A stretch of DNA of 64,000 nt from Apodemus sylvaticus (lineage: Eukaryota; Chordata; Mammalia; Rodentia; Muridae), in the NCBI RefSeq assembly GCF_947179515.1, contig NC_067490.1, positions 30,292,827-30,356,826 on the forward strand. Reading direction: 5' to 3'. This document shows positions 1-9,037 of the stretch, one piece after another. The stretch's first letter is position 1. The number at the start of each line of letters is the position of its first letter. The notes below the pieces were generated by a model. It had not been told where the DNA came from and searched no databases. It was given only the letters and a program-made list of their open reading frames with translations. Made by a program: the position numbers and the translations under genes.

Positions 1-548
1 TCTATATTGCATTTTACACAACCTTCGGGATTATTCATATACCACAGTTAAGTTTACACTCCCGAGGGAATTGTTTTTTTAGAAACAGAAGGAATCTTGG
101 ATTTTTATAGCTTTCTCCATGACCTTAAATCATTATCTGTCATCATAAAATTTTTCACACCTATTCTTTACCTCTATGTTTCATTTCTTTGCATTAATGA
201 TAAGACAATTTGATAATTAAGATTTCAGTATTTGCTGCTGAGAAATTAGCTAAATTTTCCACATCCATATTTAACCTAAATTCTGAAATGATCTTAGACA
301 TCTTCCGGCTCACCTTTAGATGACTTTCACTGATATTCTAAAGCATGTGTGGTTCTTATAACTACTTACATCCCTGGTTCTTTCTATAAGGATGCTTTCA
401 GAGCCACACTGAGGTTCCTTATTTAAACTTTAATAGTAGCAAATCCTATTGTAACCTCTTGGCAATCATCTTAGTGGTCCTTCTGTTTTATTGTATTTTT
501 TCTAAGTCTTCAGTGTATGTATGTACCATGACAAATGGCCTATCACTT
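1..548. other. Single-copy AT-rich sequence, no gene seen
   Basis: No coding frame, splice-bounded exon or recognisable repeat is visible. The sequence does not recur elsewhere in the window, so it is the unduplicated left flank of the X/X' structure. Confidence 0.6.
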
Positions 549-762
549 CCAATATTTCTTAACCTTTGGGTCATGATCCCTTTGGTGGTCACTTATCAGA
601 TATTCTGTAAATGAGATGTTTTCATCAGAATCCATAAACATAGCAAAATAACAGTTATGAAGTAGCACTAAAATAATGTTATGTCTGGGAGTCACCATGA
701 TATGAAGAACTATATTAAAATGCTTATTAAAGGCAGCATGAGTATGGTTAAGAACTGCTATA
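549..762 (+). mobile_element. URR1-like hAT-Charlie miniature DNA transposon
   Basis: The segment opens with an arm reading TTTCTTAACCTTTGGGTC and closes with GGTTAAGAACTGCTA, a degenerate inverted pair. Between them is the characteristic body (ATAACAGTTATGAAGTAGCA, then GGGAGTCACCATGATATGA). This matches my knowledge of the rodent URR1 family of non-autonomous hAT elements. A second copy in the opposite orientation lies at 48557-48749. It has no coding capacity. The family name is from memory and not from a search. Confidence 0.65.
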
Positions 763-947
763 GAGCAAAAAACATGGAAGAAAACAACCAATAAACCAAC
801 CACAAAACACCTGATGAGGTAACATGTGTATGGCATGGACCTAAATCAACCACTACAATAGGAACCGGGAGACTGGCTTCAGTGTTTATGATTTGGGTCA
901 ATTTCTGAGGGATGACAGGTTTTTCCAAAAGAGAATTATTGGTACCT

Positions 948-957
948 AATTAAGAAT
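948..957 (-). other. Inferred L1 endonuclease target at the left edge of unit X
   Basis: The top strand reads AATT|AAGAAT, so the bottom strand offers TCTT/AA, a common variant of the L1 endonuclease site TTTT/AA. Position 952 is the first base shared with X', and in X' the same AAGAAT (21112-21117) follows directly on the L1A poly(A) tail. This is the expected geometry for target-primed reverse transcription starting here. Confidence 0.55.
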
Positions 958-1644
958 CCACAAGTGAGCCTTTTTATTCATAGTTTGACTTTTGACACAA
1001 TGCACTACTTCTACCCTTAGTAAATGCCATTCCTTTTTGTATGGTTTTATTGTGTAGCCCGAGAACTAAAACTTATGAATTTGGTCCCATATGTGGCAGT
1101 GCTGAAAGCAAGGACAGTACACTTAATTCACTAGAGGGGCTACTGTGAGTGGAAGTGAGGTGCTTCCAATAGGAGGCTATTGTCTAGATTTCTATTTCAA
1201 AATATGACATCATCCTTCCACACCAACTTTTGTATACAATGCCATCCATTCTAATGTTGACACTCGAATCTCAAACAATTGGGTCACTCAGCTTTGGACT
1301 TTCAGACTCAAACAAGAATTAAATAAACTTCTTTATAAAGTTATTGAGCTTCAAAGATTTTGGCAAGGCAATGAAAGAGGGACTGCCACAGAAAAGTGGT
1401 ATCAAAAAGTGGGGCAATTTCTACAACTATACCTGGATCCATTTCAGTTGTGTGACAGACAGAGCTTGAGTGAATTGGATGGAGAAAGCCGGAAAAATTC
1501 TAGCAGTCTGTAAAAGAAATAGCAATTCTGATGACTCAGAAAATAAGGAAACCAAGAAATTGGTTCAAGATAGAAATAGAAATGGGAGATAGATAACTGG
1601 GCTGTATTGTGTCTGTGACCCAAATCTTTGTGAAGACTGAAATT
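958..1644. other. Single-copy part of unit X, no gene seen
   Basis: This matches 21118-21795 with scattered substitutions. I see no conserved coding frame between the two copies and no recognisable repeat. Confidence 0.6.
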
Positions 1645-1661
1645 AAGAATGATGGGTAATT
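1645..1661 (+). repeat. Left target-site duplication of the L1 tail
   Basis: AAGAATGATGGGTAATT is repeated exactly at 1982-1998, on the far side of the L1 poly(A) tail. The preceding AATT places the cut at AATT|AAGAAT, the same decamer as the left edge of X. Confidence 0.9.
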
Positions 1662-1981
1662 CAGACTCAAAAGGTGAATCATGGTATGCACTCACTAATA
1701 AGTGGTTATTAACCTAGAAAACTGGAATACCCAAAACATAATCCACACATCAAATGAGATACAAGAAGAAAGCAGGAGTGGTCCCTGGTTCTGGAAAGAC
1801 TCAGTGAAACAGTATTTGGCAAAACCAGAACGGGGAAGTGGGAAGGGGTGGGAGGGAGGACAGGGGAAGAGAAGGGGGCTTACGGGACTTTCGGGGAGTG
1901 GGGGGGGGCTAGAAAAGGGGAAATCATTTGAAATGTAAATAAATTATATCAAATAAAAAAAAAAAGACAAAAAAAAAAAAA
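1662..1981 (+). mobile_element. 5'-truncated L1 3' end (young family)
   Basis: The segment starts inside the last codons of ORF2 and carries the ORF2 stop and the complete 3' UTR of the L1A/L1B family (GGAATACCCAAAACATAATC, then GAAATGTAAATAAATTATAT). It ends in a poly(A) tail interrupted by GAC. A perfect 17-bp target-site duplication flanks it. The corresponding position in X' (about 21800) is an empty site, so the insertion postdates the X/X' duplication, or X' was copied from an unoccupied chromosome. It codes for nothing. Confidence 0.92.
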
Positions 1982-1998
1982 AAGAATGATGGGTAATT
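1982..1998 (+). repeat. Right target-site duplication of the L1 tail
   Basis: This is an exact copy of 1645-1661, directly following the A-rich tail. Confidence 0.9.
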
Positions 1999-2463
1999 GA
2001 CCTGGCAGAGGATATTTCCAAACAACATAGTATATGGCCAATACCATAGGTTTTAGTGTAATGTTTACTGGTTTATAGTGACTCCTGGGAACCAAAGACA
2101 AAGAACAAAGATTTAGAAAACTTGTAAGGGTGATAACAGGATCAGAATTAGAGGATGTGACCAAGTGTCCAGTCTTTCATGTTATTCATAGTGAAAAAGA
2201 CAATGATAAAGAGGCCTTGATGGAGGAAATATCCAATGGAGCCATGCCTAATGAAACTATGGCAATGTAGCCCTTGTGGGACCCTAGGAGAGATCCACAA
2301 CTCACCTTGGAGAGCTGCCAACTAGCCTGCAGTCTCAGAGTGTAGCCTGTGACTGTGATTCAGAAAGAAGATTCTCAACAGGTTTAGGGGGCTGGCCTGA
2401 TTCATGACATGGTTAAGTAACTTATTGGTTACCTTGTATATAACATTTTTGAGTTTTATATAT
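1999..2463. other. Single-copy part of unit X, no gene seen
   Basis: Collinear with 21814-22282. No coding frame or named repeat was recognised. Confidence 0.55.
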
Positions 2464-2476
2464 TTAAATATTTCTC

Positions 2477-2559
2477 CACCTCCTCCTCCTCCTCTTCCTC
2501 CTCCTCCTCCTCCTCCTCCTCTTCCTCCTCCTCCTCCTCCTCCTTCTTCTTCTTCTTCT

Positions 2560-2615
<56 letters not shown>
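2477..2615 (+). repeat. Compound microsatellite (CCT)n (CTT)n (CT)n
   Basis: About 70 bp of CCT with CTT interruptions is followed by about 20 bp of CTT and about 50 bp of CT. The polypurine/polypyrimidine tract is strand-asymmetric. The X' counterpart (22293-22356) is a short CCCT/CT run, so the two copies have diverged by repeat expansion or contraction. Long open frames across it in both directions are composition artefacts. Confidence 0.95.
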
Positions 2616-3088
2616 GCTTCATCTTTACATTTCAAACACTGTCCTCCTCCTTGTCCACCATCACAGAGTTCCTCCCTCCATTCCTCCTCTTTTCCTCTGA
2701 AAGGGTGGTACCTCCTTGGGTATCCCAACTCCCTGGTGTATCAAGTCTCTGCAGTATGAAGCATATCATCTCCCACTGAGGCCAAACAAGGCATCCCTGC
2801 TGGGGAACAGAATCCATAACCAGGCTTTAGGGACAGCCTTCACTCCTTTTGTTGGTTAACCCAATTATCTGCTACATATGTGCCAGCAGCATGGTTCAGC
2901 CTGTGTATGTTCTTTGGTTGGTAGACTAGCCTCTGAGAACTTCCAAGGGTCCAAATTAGTTGACTCTGTTGGTCCTCTTGTGGGTTTCCTATCCCCTTCA
3001 GAGCCTCCAATTCTTCCTCAAACTCTTTCGTAAGAGTCACTGACTTCTGTTTAATGATTGGCTATGGATATCTGCATCTGTTTCAGTC
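2616..3088 (-). mobile_element. Old L1 3' UTR fragment (Lx-like)
   Basis: Reading on the minus strand, it ends with the L1 3' signature (TTTGAAATGTAAAG). It carries text typical of old murine L1 3' UTRs, seen on the plus strand as CTGCTACATATGTGCCAGCA and GTATGTTCTTTGGTTGGTAG. A diverged relative is at 38990-39420. The fragment is present in both X and X', so it predates the duplication. The subfamily name is tentative. Confidence 0.75.
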
Positions 3089-3089
3089 A

Positions 3090-3135
3090 GCTGCAGAGAT
3101 GGCTCAGCTATTAAAGACTAGACTAACAACCAAAG
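3090..3135 (+). mobile_element. Possible B2/B3 SINE head remnant
   Basis: GCAGAGATGGCTCAGCTATTAA resembles the tRNA-derived head of B2/B3 SINEs, followed by a decayed body. It is short and degenerate, so the call is weak. Confidence 0.3.
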
Positions 3136-3152
3136 ATATAAAGTTTGTCTTT

Positions 3153-3166
3153 TAAAAGTAGCTTTA
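3153..3166 (+). repeat. Target-site duplication of the twin-primed L1, left copy
   Basis: TAAAAGTAGCTTTA recurs at 5096-5109. The left copy is followed by a T-rich run, the reverse complement of an L1 poly(A) tail. The right copy follows ORF1 sequence. Confidence 0.8.
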
Positions 3167-3375
3167 TTTTTTTATTTTTTTTATTCAATGTATTCTTTAT
3201 TTACATTTCAAATGATTTCCCATTTTCTGGGTCCCTACTCCCCGCAAGTCCCATAAGCCCTCTTCCTTCCCCCTGTTCCTCCATCAACTCCTTCCCACTT
3301 CCCTGTTCTGGTATTCCTCTATACTGTTGCATTGAGTCTTTCCAGAACCAGGGGCCACTCCTCTGTTCTTTTTGG

Positions 3376-4266
3376 ACATCCTGGAGACCAGTACCAGGAG
3401 AGAATCCCCGCGGCCATATTAGCTGCCAGCTGGGGCAGAAGAGCTTCACTAGGTACTGTATCACTCCTAGCTTTAGATCTCTGGGGGTGCAAACCACCAG
3501 AGGTCTGCCTGGGCTCAGGAACTGAGCACATAGGAGGTTCATCTGCCCGACTTCCGGGCGTGGGGCCTGTGTCCTACCTGGAGACCAGCACAGGGAGAGA
3601 ATCCCTGCGGCCATATTCGCTGCCTGCTGGAGCAGAAGAGCTTCATTAGGTACTGTATTACCCTGAGCTTTAAATCTCTGGGGGTGCAAACAGCCAGAGG
3701 TCTGCCTGCACCCAGGACCTGAGCACACAGGTGGTTCATCTCCCAGCTGGTAGGTCGTGGGGCCTGTATCCTTTGCAGAGAACAGCAGAGGGAGCTACTC
3801 CTGTGGCCATCTTTGTGGCCTGCCAGGGCAGAAAAACATCACTAGGTACTGTATTAACCTGAGCTTAAGATCTCTGGGGGTGCAAATCTCCAGGGGTCTG
3901 TCTGTGCTCAGGACCTGAGAACATAGGCGGTTTATCTGCAAGCTGGTCGGTCGTGGGGCCTGTATCCTATGTGAGAATCAACAGAGGGTGTGACCCCCCC
4001 CCCCCCCCCCCCCCCGCCACTCACCATCTTTGCTCCGTAACGGAGTCTGGAAACACCTGGTTCACCTTGACAACCCAAGTATAACATTTTCTGAGGCAAG
4101 ACTGAGCAGGGCTCCAAAGGCACAAAAGAGGAAGAAGGCAGCATATCAGTAATCTGTGCCAGAGGAAACCCAGTCATCCAGTGTCTCAGAAATAGCCCTA
4201 AAGGTCCACAATAGGTTGTGGCACCAGTCAGTGACAATAAGACCATCTAACACCAGTGAGAACTAG
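3376..4266 (+). promoter_or_regulatory. L1 5' UTR with tandem promoter monomers
   Basis: Three monomers of about 196 bp start near 3379, 3577 and 3774, with a partial fourth near 3968. Each has the order GAGACCAG.ACAGGGAGAGAATCC, then (G/T)GGCCAT, then CACTAGGTACTGTAT, then CTCTGGGGGTGCAAA, then GGTTCATCTGC. The third monomer holds GGCCATCTT (3805-3813), a YY1-type core. A 22-base C run and a non-repeated leader of 250 bp precede the ORF1 start at 4267. Tandem monomers are the known promoter form of Mus L1. This 5' UTR is unrelated by eye to that of L1A/L1B. Confidence 0.8.
3994..4015 (+). repeat. Homopolymer of 22 C
   Basis: An uninterrupted run of 22 C at the boundary between the last partial monomer and the unique 5' UTR leader. 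The minus strand (G22) could form G-quadruplexes. Its exact length may be unreliable in sequencing. Confidence 0.95.
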
Positions 4267-5095
4267 ATGGCTAAAGGCAAGCATAGGAACGTTGCTAACA
4301 GAAACCAAGGCATTATGGCAGCATCTGAACCCAACTCTCCAACAATAGCAAGTCCTGGATACCCCAACACACCAGAAAAATTAGAGTTGGATTTAAAAGC
4401 ACTGGTAAGGATGCTGTTAGAGGAACACATGAAGGACATAAATAAATCTCTTAAAGAAATTCAGGAGAAAAATGATCAAAAGCTAGAAGCCCTTACAAGG
4501 GAAACACAAAAATCACTTAAAGAAATTCAGGACAATATGGGTCAGAAGTTTGTAGCCAGTAAGGAAGAAATGCAAAATTCACTTAAAAAAATACAGGAGA
4601 AATTTGATCAACAGGCAGAAGTCATGAAAGAGGAAACACAAAAATCTCTCAAAGTATTAGAAGAAAACACAAACAAGCAAATGACGGAACTGAGCAAAAA
4701 CATCCAGGATCTGAAAACAGAAGTAGAAACAACTAAGAAAGCACAAAGGGAGACATCTTTGGAGATAGAAAACCTTGGGAAGAAATCAGGGACCATAGAT
4801 GCAAATATCAACAACAGAATACAAGAGATAGAAGAAAGAATCTCAGATGCCGAAGATACCATAGAAACTTTGACTCAACAGTCAAAGAAAATGCAAAATG
4901 CAAAAAGTTTGTAACCTAAAAGATCCAGGAAATCCAGGACACAATGAGAAAGCCAAATCTAAGGATTATAGGCATTGCGGAGAGTGAAAATTTACAACTT
5001 AAAGGGCCAGCAAATATCTTCAACAAAATTATGGAAGAAAACTTCCCTCACCTAAAGAGAGAGATGCCCATGAATATACAAGAAGCCTATAGAAC
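4267..5095 (+). pseudogene. L1 ORF1 pseudogene (ORF1p, 3' truncated)
   Basis: The start ATG follows AGAACTAG and gives MAKGKHRN, the usual murine ORF1p N-terminus. The frame is open for 215 codons (to 4914) through the coiled coil, with repeated KSLKEIQ phrases. It then shifts near 4878, where the L1B protein continues as the region before the RRM. The remaining sequence still aligns with the RRM to about 5095 (ending GAATATACAAGAAGCCTAT AGAACT), where the element stops at the target-site duplication. It cannot make functional RNA-binding ORF1p. Confidence 0.85.
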
Positions 5096-5109
5096 TAAAA
5101 GTAGCTTTA
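5096..5109 (+). repeat. Target-site duplication of the twin-primed L1, right copy
   Basis: A copy of 3153-3166 that marks the right end of the inverted L1. From 5110 to about 5212 the sequence is ordinary AT-rich host DNA. Confidence 0.8.
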
Positions 5110-5212
5110 AAATTAACTAATGTTTTAACAAAAAGAAAAAGAAGATTGTTATATTCAGATGAATATTCTTTACTTTCAAAGTTTCTAAAGATCCTTCTTA
5201 GATATGATTTTA

Positions 5213-6236
5213 AAAGGACACTGTCAAAAGGACGAAAAGTCAACCAACAGATTGGGAAAGGATGTTCACCAACCCTAAATCCGACAGAGGGCTAATATCT
5301 AATATATACAAAGAACTCAAGAAGGTAGAACCCAGAGAACCAAATAACCCCATTAAAAAGTGGGGTATGGAGCTAAACAAAGAATTTTCACATGAAAAAC
5401 TTCTGAGGGCTGAGAAACACCTTAAGAAATGTTCAACATCGTTAATCATTAGGGAAATGCAAATCAAAACAACCTTGAGATTTTACCTCACACCAATCAG
5501 AATGGCTAAGGTCAAAAACTCAGGAGACAGCAGGTGTTGGCAAGGATGTGGAGAAAGAGGAACACTCCTCCACTGCTGGTGGGATTGCAAGATGGTGCAA
5601 CCACTCTGGAAATCAGTCTGGCGGTTCCTCAGAAAACTGGGCATGACACTTCCTGAGGACCCTGCTATACCACTCCTGGGCATGTACCCAGAGGATTCTT
5701 CAGCATGCAATAAGGACACATGCTCCACTATGTTCACAGCAGCCCTATTTGTAGTAGCCAGAAGCTGGAGAGAATCCAGGTGTCCTTCAACGGAGGAATG
5801 GATACCAAAAATGTGGTATATTTACACAATGGAGTACTATTCAGCCATTAGAAACAATGAATTCATGAAATTCTTAGACAAATGGATGGAGCTGGAGAAC
5901 ATCATACTAAGTGAGGTAACCCAGTCTCAAAAGATCAATCATGGTATGCACTCACTGATAAGTGTATATTAGCCTACAAACTTTGAATACCCAAGACATA
6001 ATCCACAAATTAAATGATGTCCAAAAAGAATGGAGGAGTGGCCCCTGGTTCTGGAAAGACTCAATGCAACAGTATAGGGGAATATCAGAACAGGGAAGTG
6101 GGAAGGGGTAGATGGAGGAACAGGGGGAGGGAAGAGGGCTTATGGGACTTGCGGGGAGTAGGGACCCAGAAAAGGGGAAATCATTTGAAATGTAAATAAA
6201 AAATATATCAATAAAGGAAAAAAAATTAAAAAAAAG
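5213..6236 (+). mobile_element. 5'-truncated L1 3' end
   Basis: This contains the last 250 or so codons of ORF2, a complete 3' UTR (5973-6190) and an A-rich tail with AATAAA-type signals. No clear target-site duplication was found. It is younger than the old 3' UTR at 2616 but diverged from L1A/L1B. X' retains only its last 40 bp or so, because the rest lies in the X' deletion. Confidence 0.85.
5217..5972 (+). pseudogene. L1 ORF2 C-terminal fragment
   Basis: An open frame reads from the truncation point to the normal ORF2 stop. It covers the C-terminal domain, including the cysteine motif C-x3-C-x7-H-x4-C (CWQGCGERGTLLHCWWDC) and the end HGMHSLIS. It lacks the endonuclease and reverse-transcriptase domains. 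The frame is still open because the insertion is fairly young, not because it is selected. Confidence 0.85.
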
Positions 6237-7486
6237 AGCACCAAGAGCTTAACTCCAAGTTATTCTAATTTATATGATTATTTTCACTTTATCAAACATC
6301 CCAAAGTCTGTTTTTTTTAATAGCACAAATTGTAGTGTTGTTCAGTGTTGTGTGAGACTTTTCCCAATGAGATGAAAACATCTATTCACTCAAGGTGAAT
6401 TTACTACTTTACCTAGTCATCAACTGGGCAAAGTAGTAAATACACTACAGTCCAACTTGGTGAAGAGATGAACTGAGTGGCGTTATTTTAAAGGATATAG
6501 GTGATGGACAATTTAAAGGAGCAGGAACAACTCAACGGCAGCTGCATCACCAAAAGCACACCTCAGCTTGAATGACGACTGAGGAAAGCTGTGAGCCCCA
6601 AATGCTCTCCCTCCGCATGACAGGCAGGCTGCTCCCCCACTCAGAAGTCTTCTGGAAAGCTCCCAGAAGTTGCTTACTGGAGAAATCTTGAAGAAAGCCC
6701 CCGTTAATCTTGTTAGGTTCAGGAACTTTTTGAGATTTGGAAGTTGTTTATTTCCCAAATCATGTGAAACTCCCCCCTCCTTTTTTGGGGGCGGCTGATA
6801 TTTCAATTTAGAACTCCCCAAACTCCAAGAAGTCTGTCTCTAGCACGGGATATTGTATGTAACCCAGAAAAAACTGCTGCTCGACATTTAGTTCTAATTT
6901 GTCTGGATTTGGTTGAGCTCTGTGCATCAAATTCAGGCCTCTCTATCTTGACTTCCACTATGATCATCTTTGAGTAATTAACAGTTTTACTTTTCTGGGA
7001 AAGCTCATAGGTGTTACATTTTAGTGTTACTTATGTATTCCAATCTATTGCTTCTTTGGTTACTACAAGTGTTACTTGGTTTAAACTATGTTCAAGTTGG
7101 CTTAAACTATGTCTTCTGCATTATTGTTGAATGTGCCATATTATGTGTACTGGTTTCTCTGGAAGATCATCTTTTCATCCACCTGTCTCACATTTTATCT
7201 ATGTGATTAAACTCAGTCTATTTTATATGCACTGATGCCTGATGTCTTCTTGTTTCTTTAACTTTGGGATTTCTGCTTTACATTTTATATTAATATTTGT
7301 CTTAATTTAAGCTCTTATGTTATCAAAGTTGTGCTCTTGTTAACTTCTTTTATAGCAATACATCATTGGAGGAATGATTTTTATTGGCATTAATTTTTCC
7401 AGAAATAAACTTTTTGTTTGGCTTTTGCATGTCATGATCTTACATGACTTACTTATTTCCATTTTTATACTTTTCTGCTTGTGCAG

Positions 7487-7520
<34 letters not shown>

Positions 7521-8209
7521 ATGCACGTGCGCGGGCGTGTGTTTAACTTAGACCAAATAAAAGCAGCTTCAAACAGTCCTTTCATGGGACAAGATCCAGA
7601 GACTGGGTGTTACAGTTTGTTTATACCACCTTATCTGAGATATCTTTCACCCTGTGAATTGGATATACAGTCAGGGTATTGAGGTTACTGAGTTTCTAGT
7701 CATTTATTTTCAGATTAGCCTGATAATCAGGAAGACTCATGAAAGATGAGATATCAAGTCCTGAATGAATGAAACCTTTGCTTATGACACAACCTCTGGT
7801 TTTGTGACCTGTAACTCTGGTCTGTACCTAATTGATAGTGTTCTCATGGAGACTGGCATTATACTCTGAGGTTTCCTACAATCATGGAGAAGCAAGTGTA
7901 ATGAAGAACCAAGACAGTTCAATTCAGCTGCACTTTCCAAGAGCCCATCATCAGTATCTGATAATACTCAAGGAATATATTACAATATTTGATGGCTCTT
8001 TATTTCTCTATAGACTTTATAGCATTAGTGAGAAGTTCCAAAATGTGAGTTCTCTCTTCCTGCATCATAGCATTGGAGGAGTTAGTGGACGTTCTCCTAG
8101 CCAATATCATGTCACTTGTCAGTTTATAAAGTGATATTATTCTCTCTTGCCTCTGTCTCCAATTATCATTGGTTTCTAAATGCCATTATAAAAGCAAATC
8201 TTACAATGA
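6237..8209. other. Unit X sequence without a recognised gene; possible LTR relic
   Basis: Collinear with 23400-25376. The stretch 6490-6900 is less AT-rich and keeps a long minus-strand frame (6513-6821). That frame is conserved in X' except for changes near 23850. The stretch might be an old ERV LTR on the minus strand, but I cannot name it. Nothing else was recognised besides a GT run. Confidence 0.4.
7488..7519 (+). repeat. (GT)16 microsatellite
   Basis: An uninterrupted GT run, followed by GCATGCACGTGCGCGGGCGTGTG, which is alternating purine-pyrimidine and could adopt Z-DNA. The counterpart in X' is at 24656-24686. Confidence 0.95.
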
Positions 8210-8430
8210 CAGGTATTGGCTCAGAAGATAAAAAGACTAAAACATTTGTTTGAAAGTCTGCCAACCTGAGTTTAAGGTCCCCAATTTCACGTAAAGATAT
8301 TAAGAAGATATCAACTCTATACCATTATCCGATGACCTTTACATATACACTGACTCATGAACTCCCACAGACACATTTATCATGCTTGTGCATGCACATG
8401 AATAAGAGTAATAATAATAATAATAATAGT
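8210..8430 (+). mobile_element. B4-type SINE remnant with (TAA)n tail
   Basis: TGGCTCAGAAGATAAAAAGA (tRNA-like head), CCAACCTGAGTTTAAGGTCC and GATGACCTTTACATATACAC follow the order of a rodent B4 SINE. The tail is (TAA)n (8409-8429). The X' copy is at 25377-25612 and has a longer, interrupted TAA tail. Confidence 0.6.
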
Positions 8431-8538
8431 TTATTTTTCCTATTTCTAGAAGAAAAATGATACAACTTTCATTCATTAGTGTCTGTTGCATCTTTATTGT
8501 GAAATTGGAAATCCATTCTCATCAAAACATTGACTTTA

Positions 8539-9037
8539 GAGGTGTGGCGGCGGCGGCGGCGGCAGTGGCAGCAGTGGCTGCTCCAGCTGAAGGGCCATCA
8601 GCAGTGGAACCAAGGCGTCACAGGGACCAGTTAGGCCCTGCGCCCACGACCACTGACCTTCGCTGACCAGCCGGGCAGCAAGCAGCAGCAGTTGTGCGGC
8701 GCCTTTCCTGCACGGAGGCCACTTCAGAACTCGGCCTCCCACCAGTCAGGAGAGATCCAGATCAGTCTGGGCGGCAGCATTACATCTCCAAGTCCTGCAA
8801 GTGGCTAGCAGGGCTTCCAGGCGGCCAGCTGGGAGAAGTCAGTGTGCTCCAGTGAATCCAGCGGGCCCCAGCGGGAGCCTTCGGGTGCCTGCTTTGGGAT
8901 CAGAACAGCCTGGGCAGCAGCACACTGTCTACAAGCAGTGCAGGAGGTAAGCTGTGCACCAGAGGCCAACTGGGAAGGGGCAGCTTGCACTGGTGAGTCC
9001 AGCACTGACAAGATAAACTAACACCAGTGAGATCTAG
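8539..9037 (+). promoter_or_regulatory. L1A 5' UTR with 707-bp internal deletion
   Basis: It begins with a short (GCG)n run and matches the L1B 5' UTR at both ends. It jumps from the equivalent of 11439 to the equivalent of 12147 (junction at 8754/8755, CAGGAGAG|ATCCAG). GATCC occurs near both breakpoints in L1B. The missing block holds the YY1-type site and the degenerate repeat units. No GT...AG borders fit, so splicing does not explain it. Promoter strength is probably reduced. Confidence 0.85.

Larger units (their letters stand above)
3153..5109 (-). mobile_element. Twin-primed (5'-inverted) L1 with internal deletion
   Basis: Positions 3167-3375 are an L1 3' UTR on the minus strand, with the poly(A) as a T-run at the left. 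Positions 3376-5095 are an L1 5' UTR plus ORF1 on the plus strand. A 14-bp duplication bounds the whole. This is the layout expected from twin priming: one cDNA starts at the poly(A), and a second is primed internally near the end of the ORF1 RRM and runs to the 5' end of the RNA. The ORF1 C-terminus and all of ORF2 are missing. X' keeps the left TSD, the inverted 3' UTR and the first monomer. Confidence 0.75.
952..8538 (+). repeat. Unit X, left copy of a large direct duplication (7,587 bp)
   Basis: Unit X is collinear with 21112-25718 at an estimated 98% identity by eye. It begins at the L1-endonuclease-like site and ends at TGACTTTA, where L1A starts. X and X' differ by an L1 tail present only in X (1662-1981), a block of about 2.6 kb missing from X' (X positions about 3610-6188), and microsatellite length. 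The two units flank L1A exactly as a target-site duplication would, but are hundreds of times longer than the usual 7-20 bp. Confidence 0.9.

Noticed and set aside
2404..2728. Poly-Pro/Ser/Leu and poly-Glu/Arg frames
   Set aside because: Translations of the CCT/CTT/CT microsatellite.
8754..8755. Splicing as the cause of the shorter L1A 5' UTR
   Set aside because: The edges of the missing block in L1B (GAGAG|GAGG and TTCCGG|ATCC) lack GT...AG on either strand.
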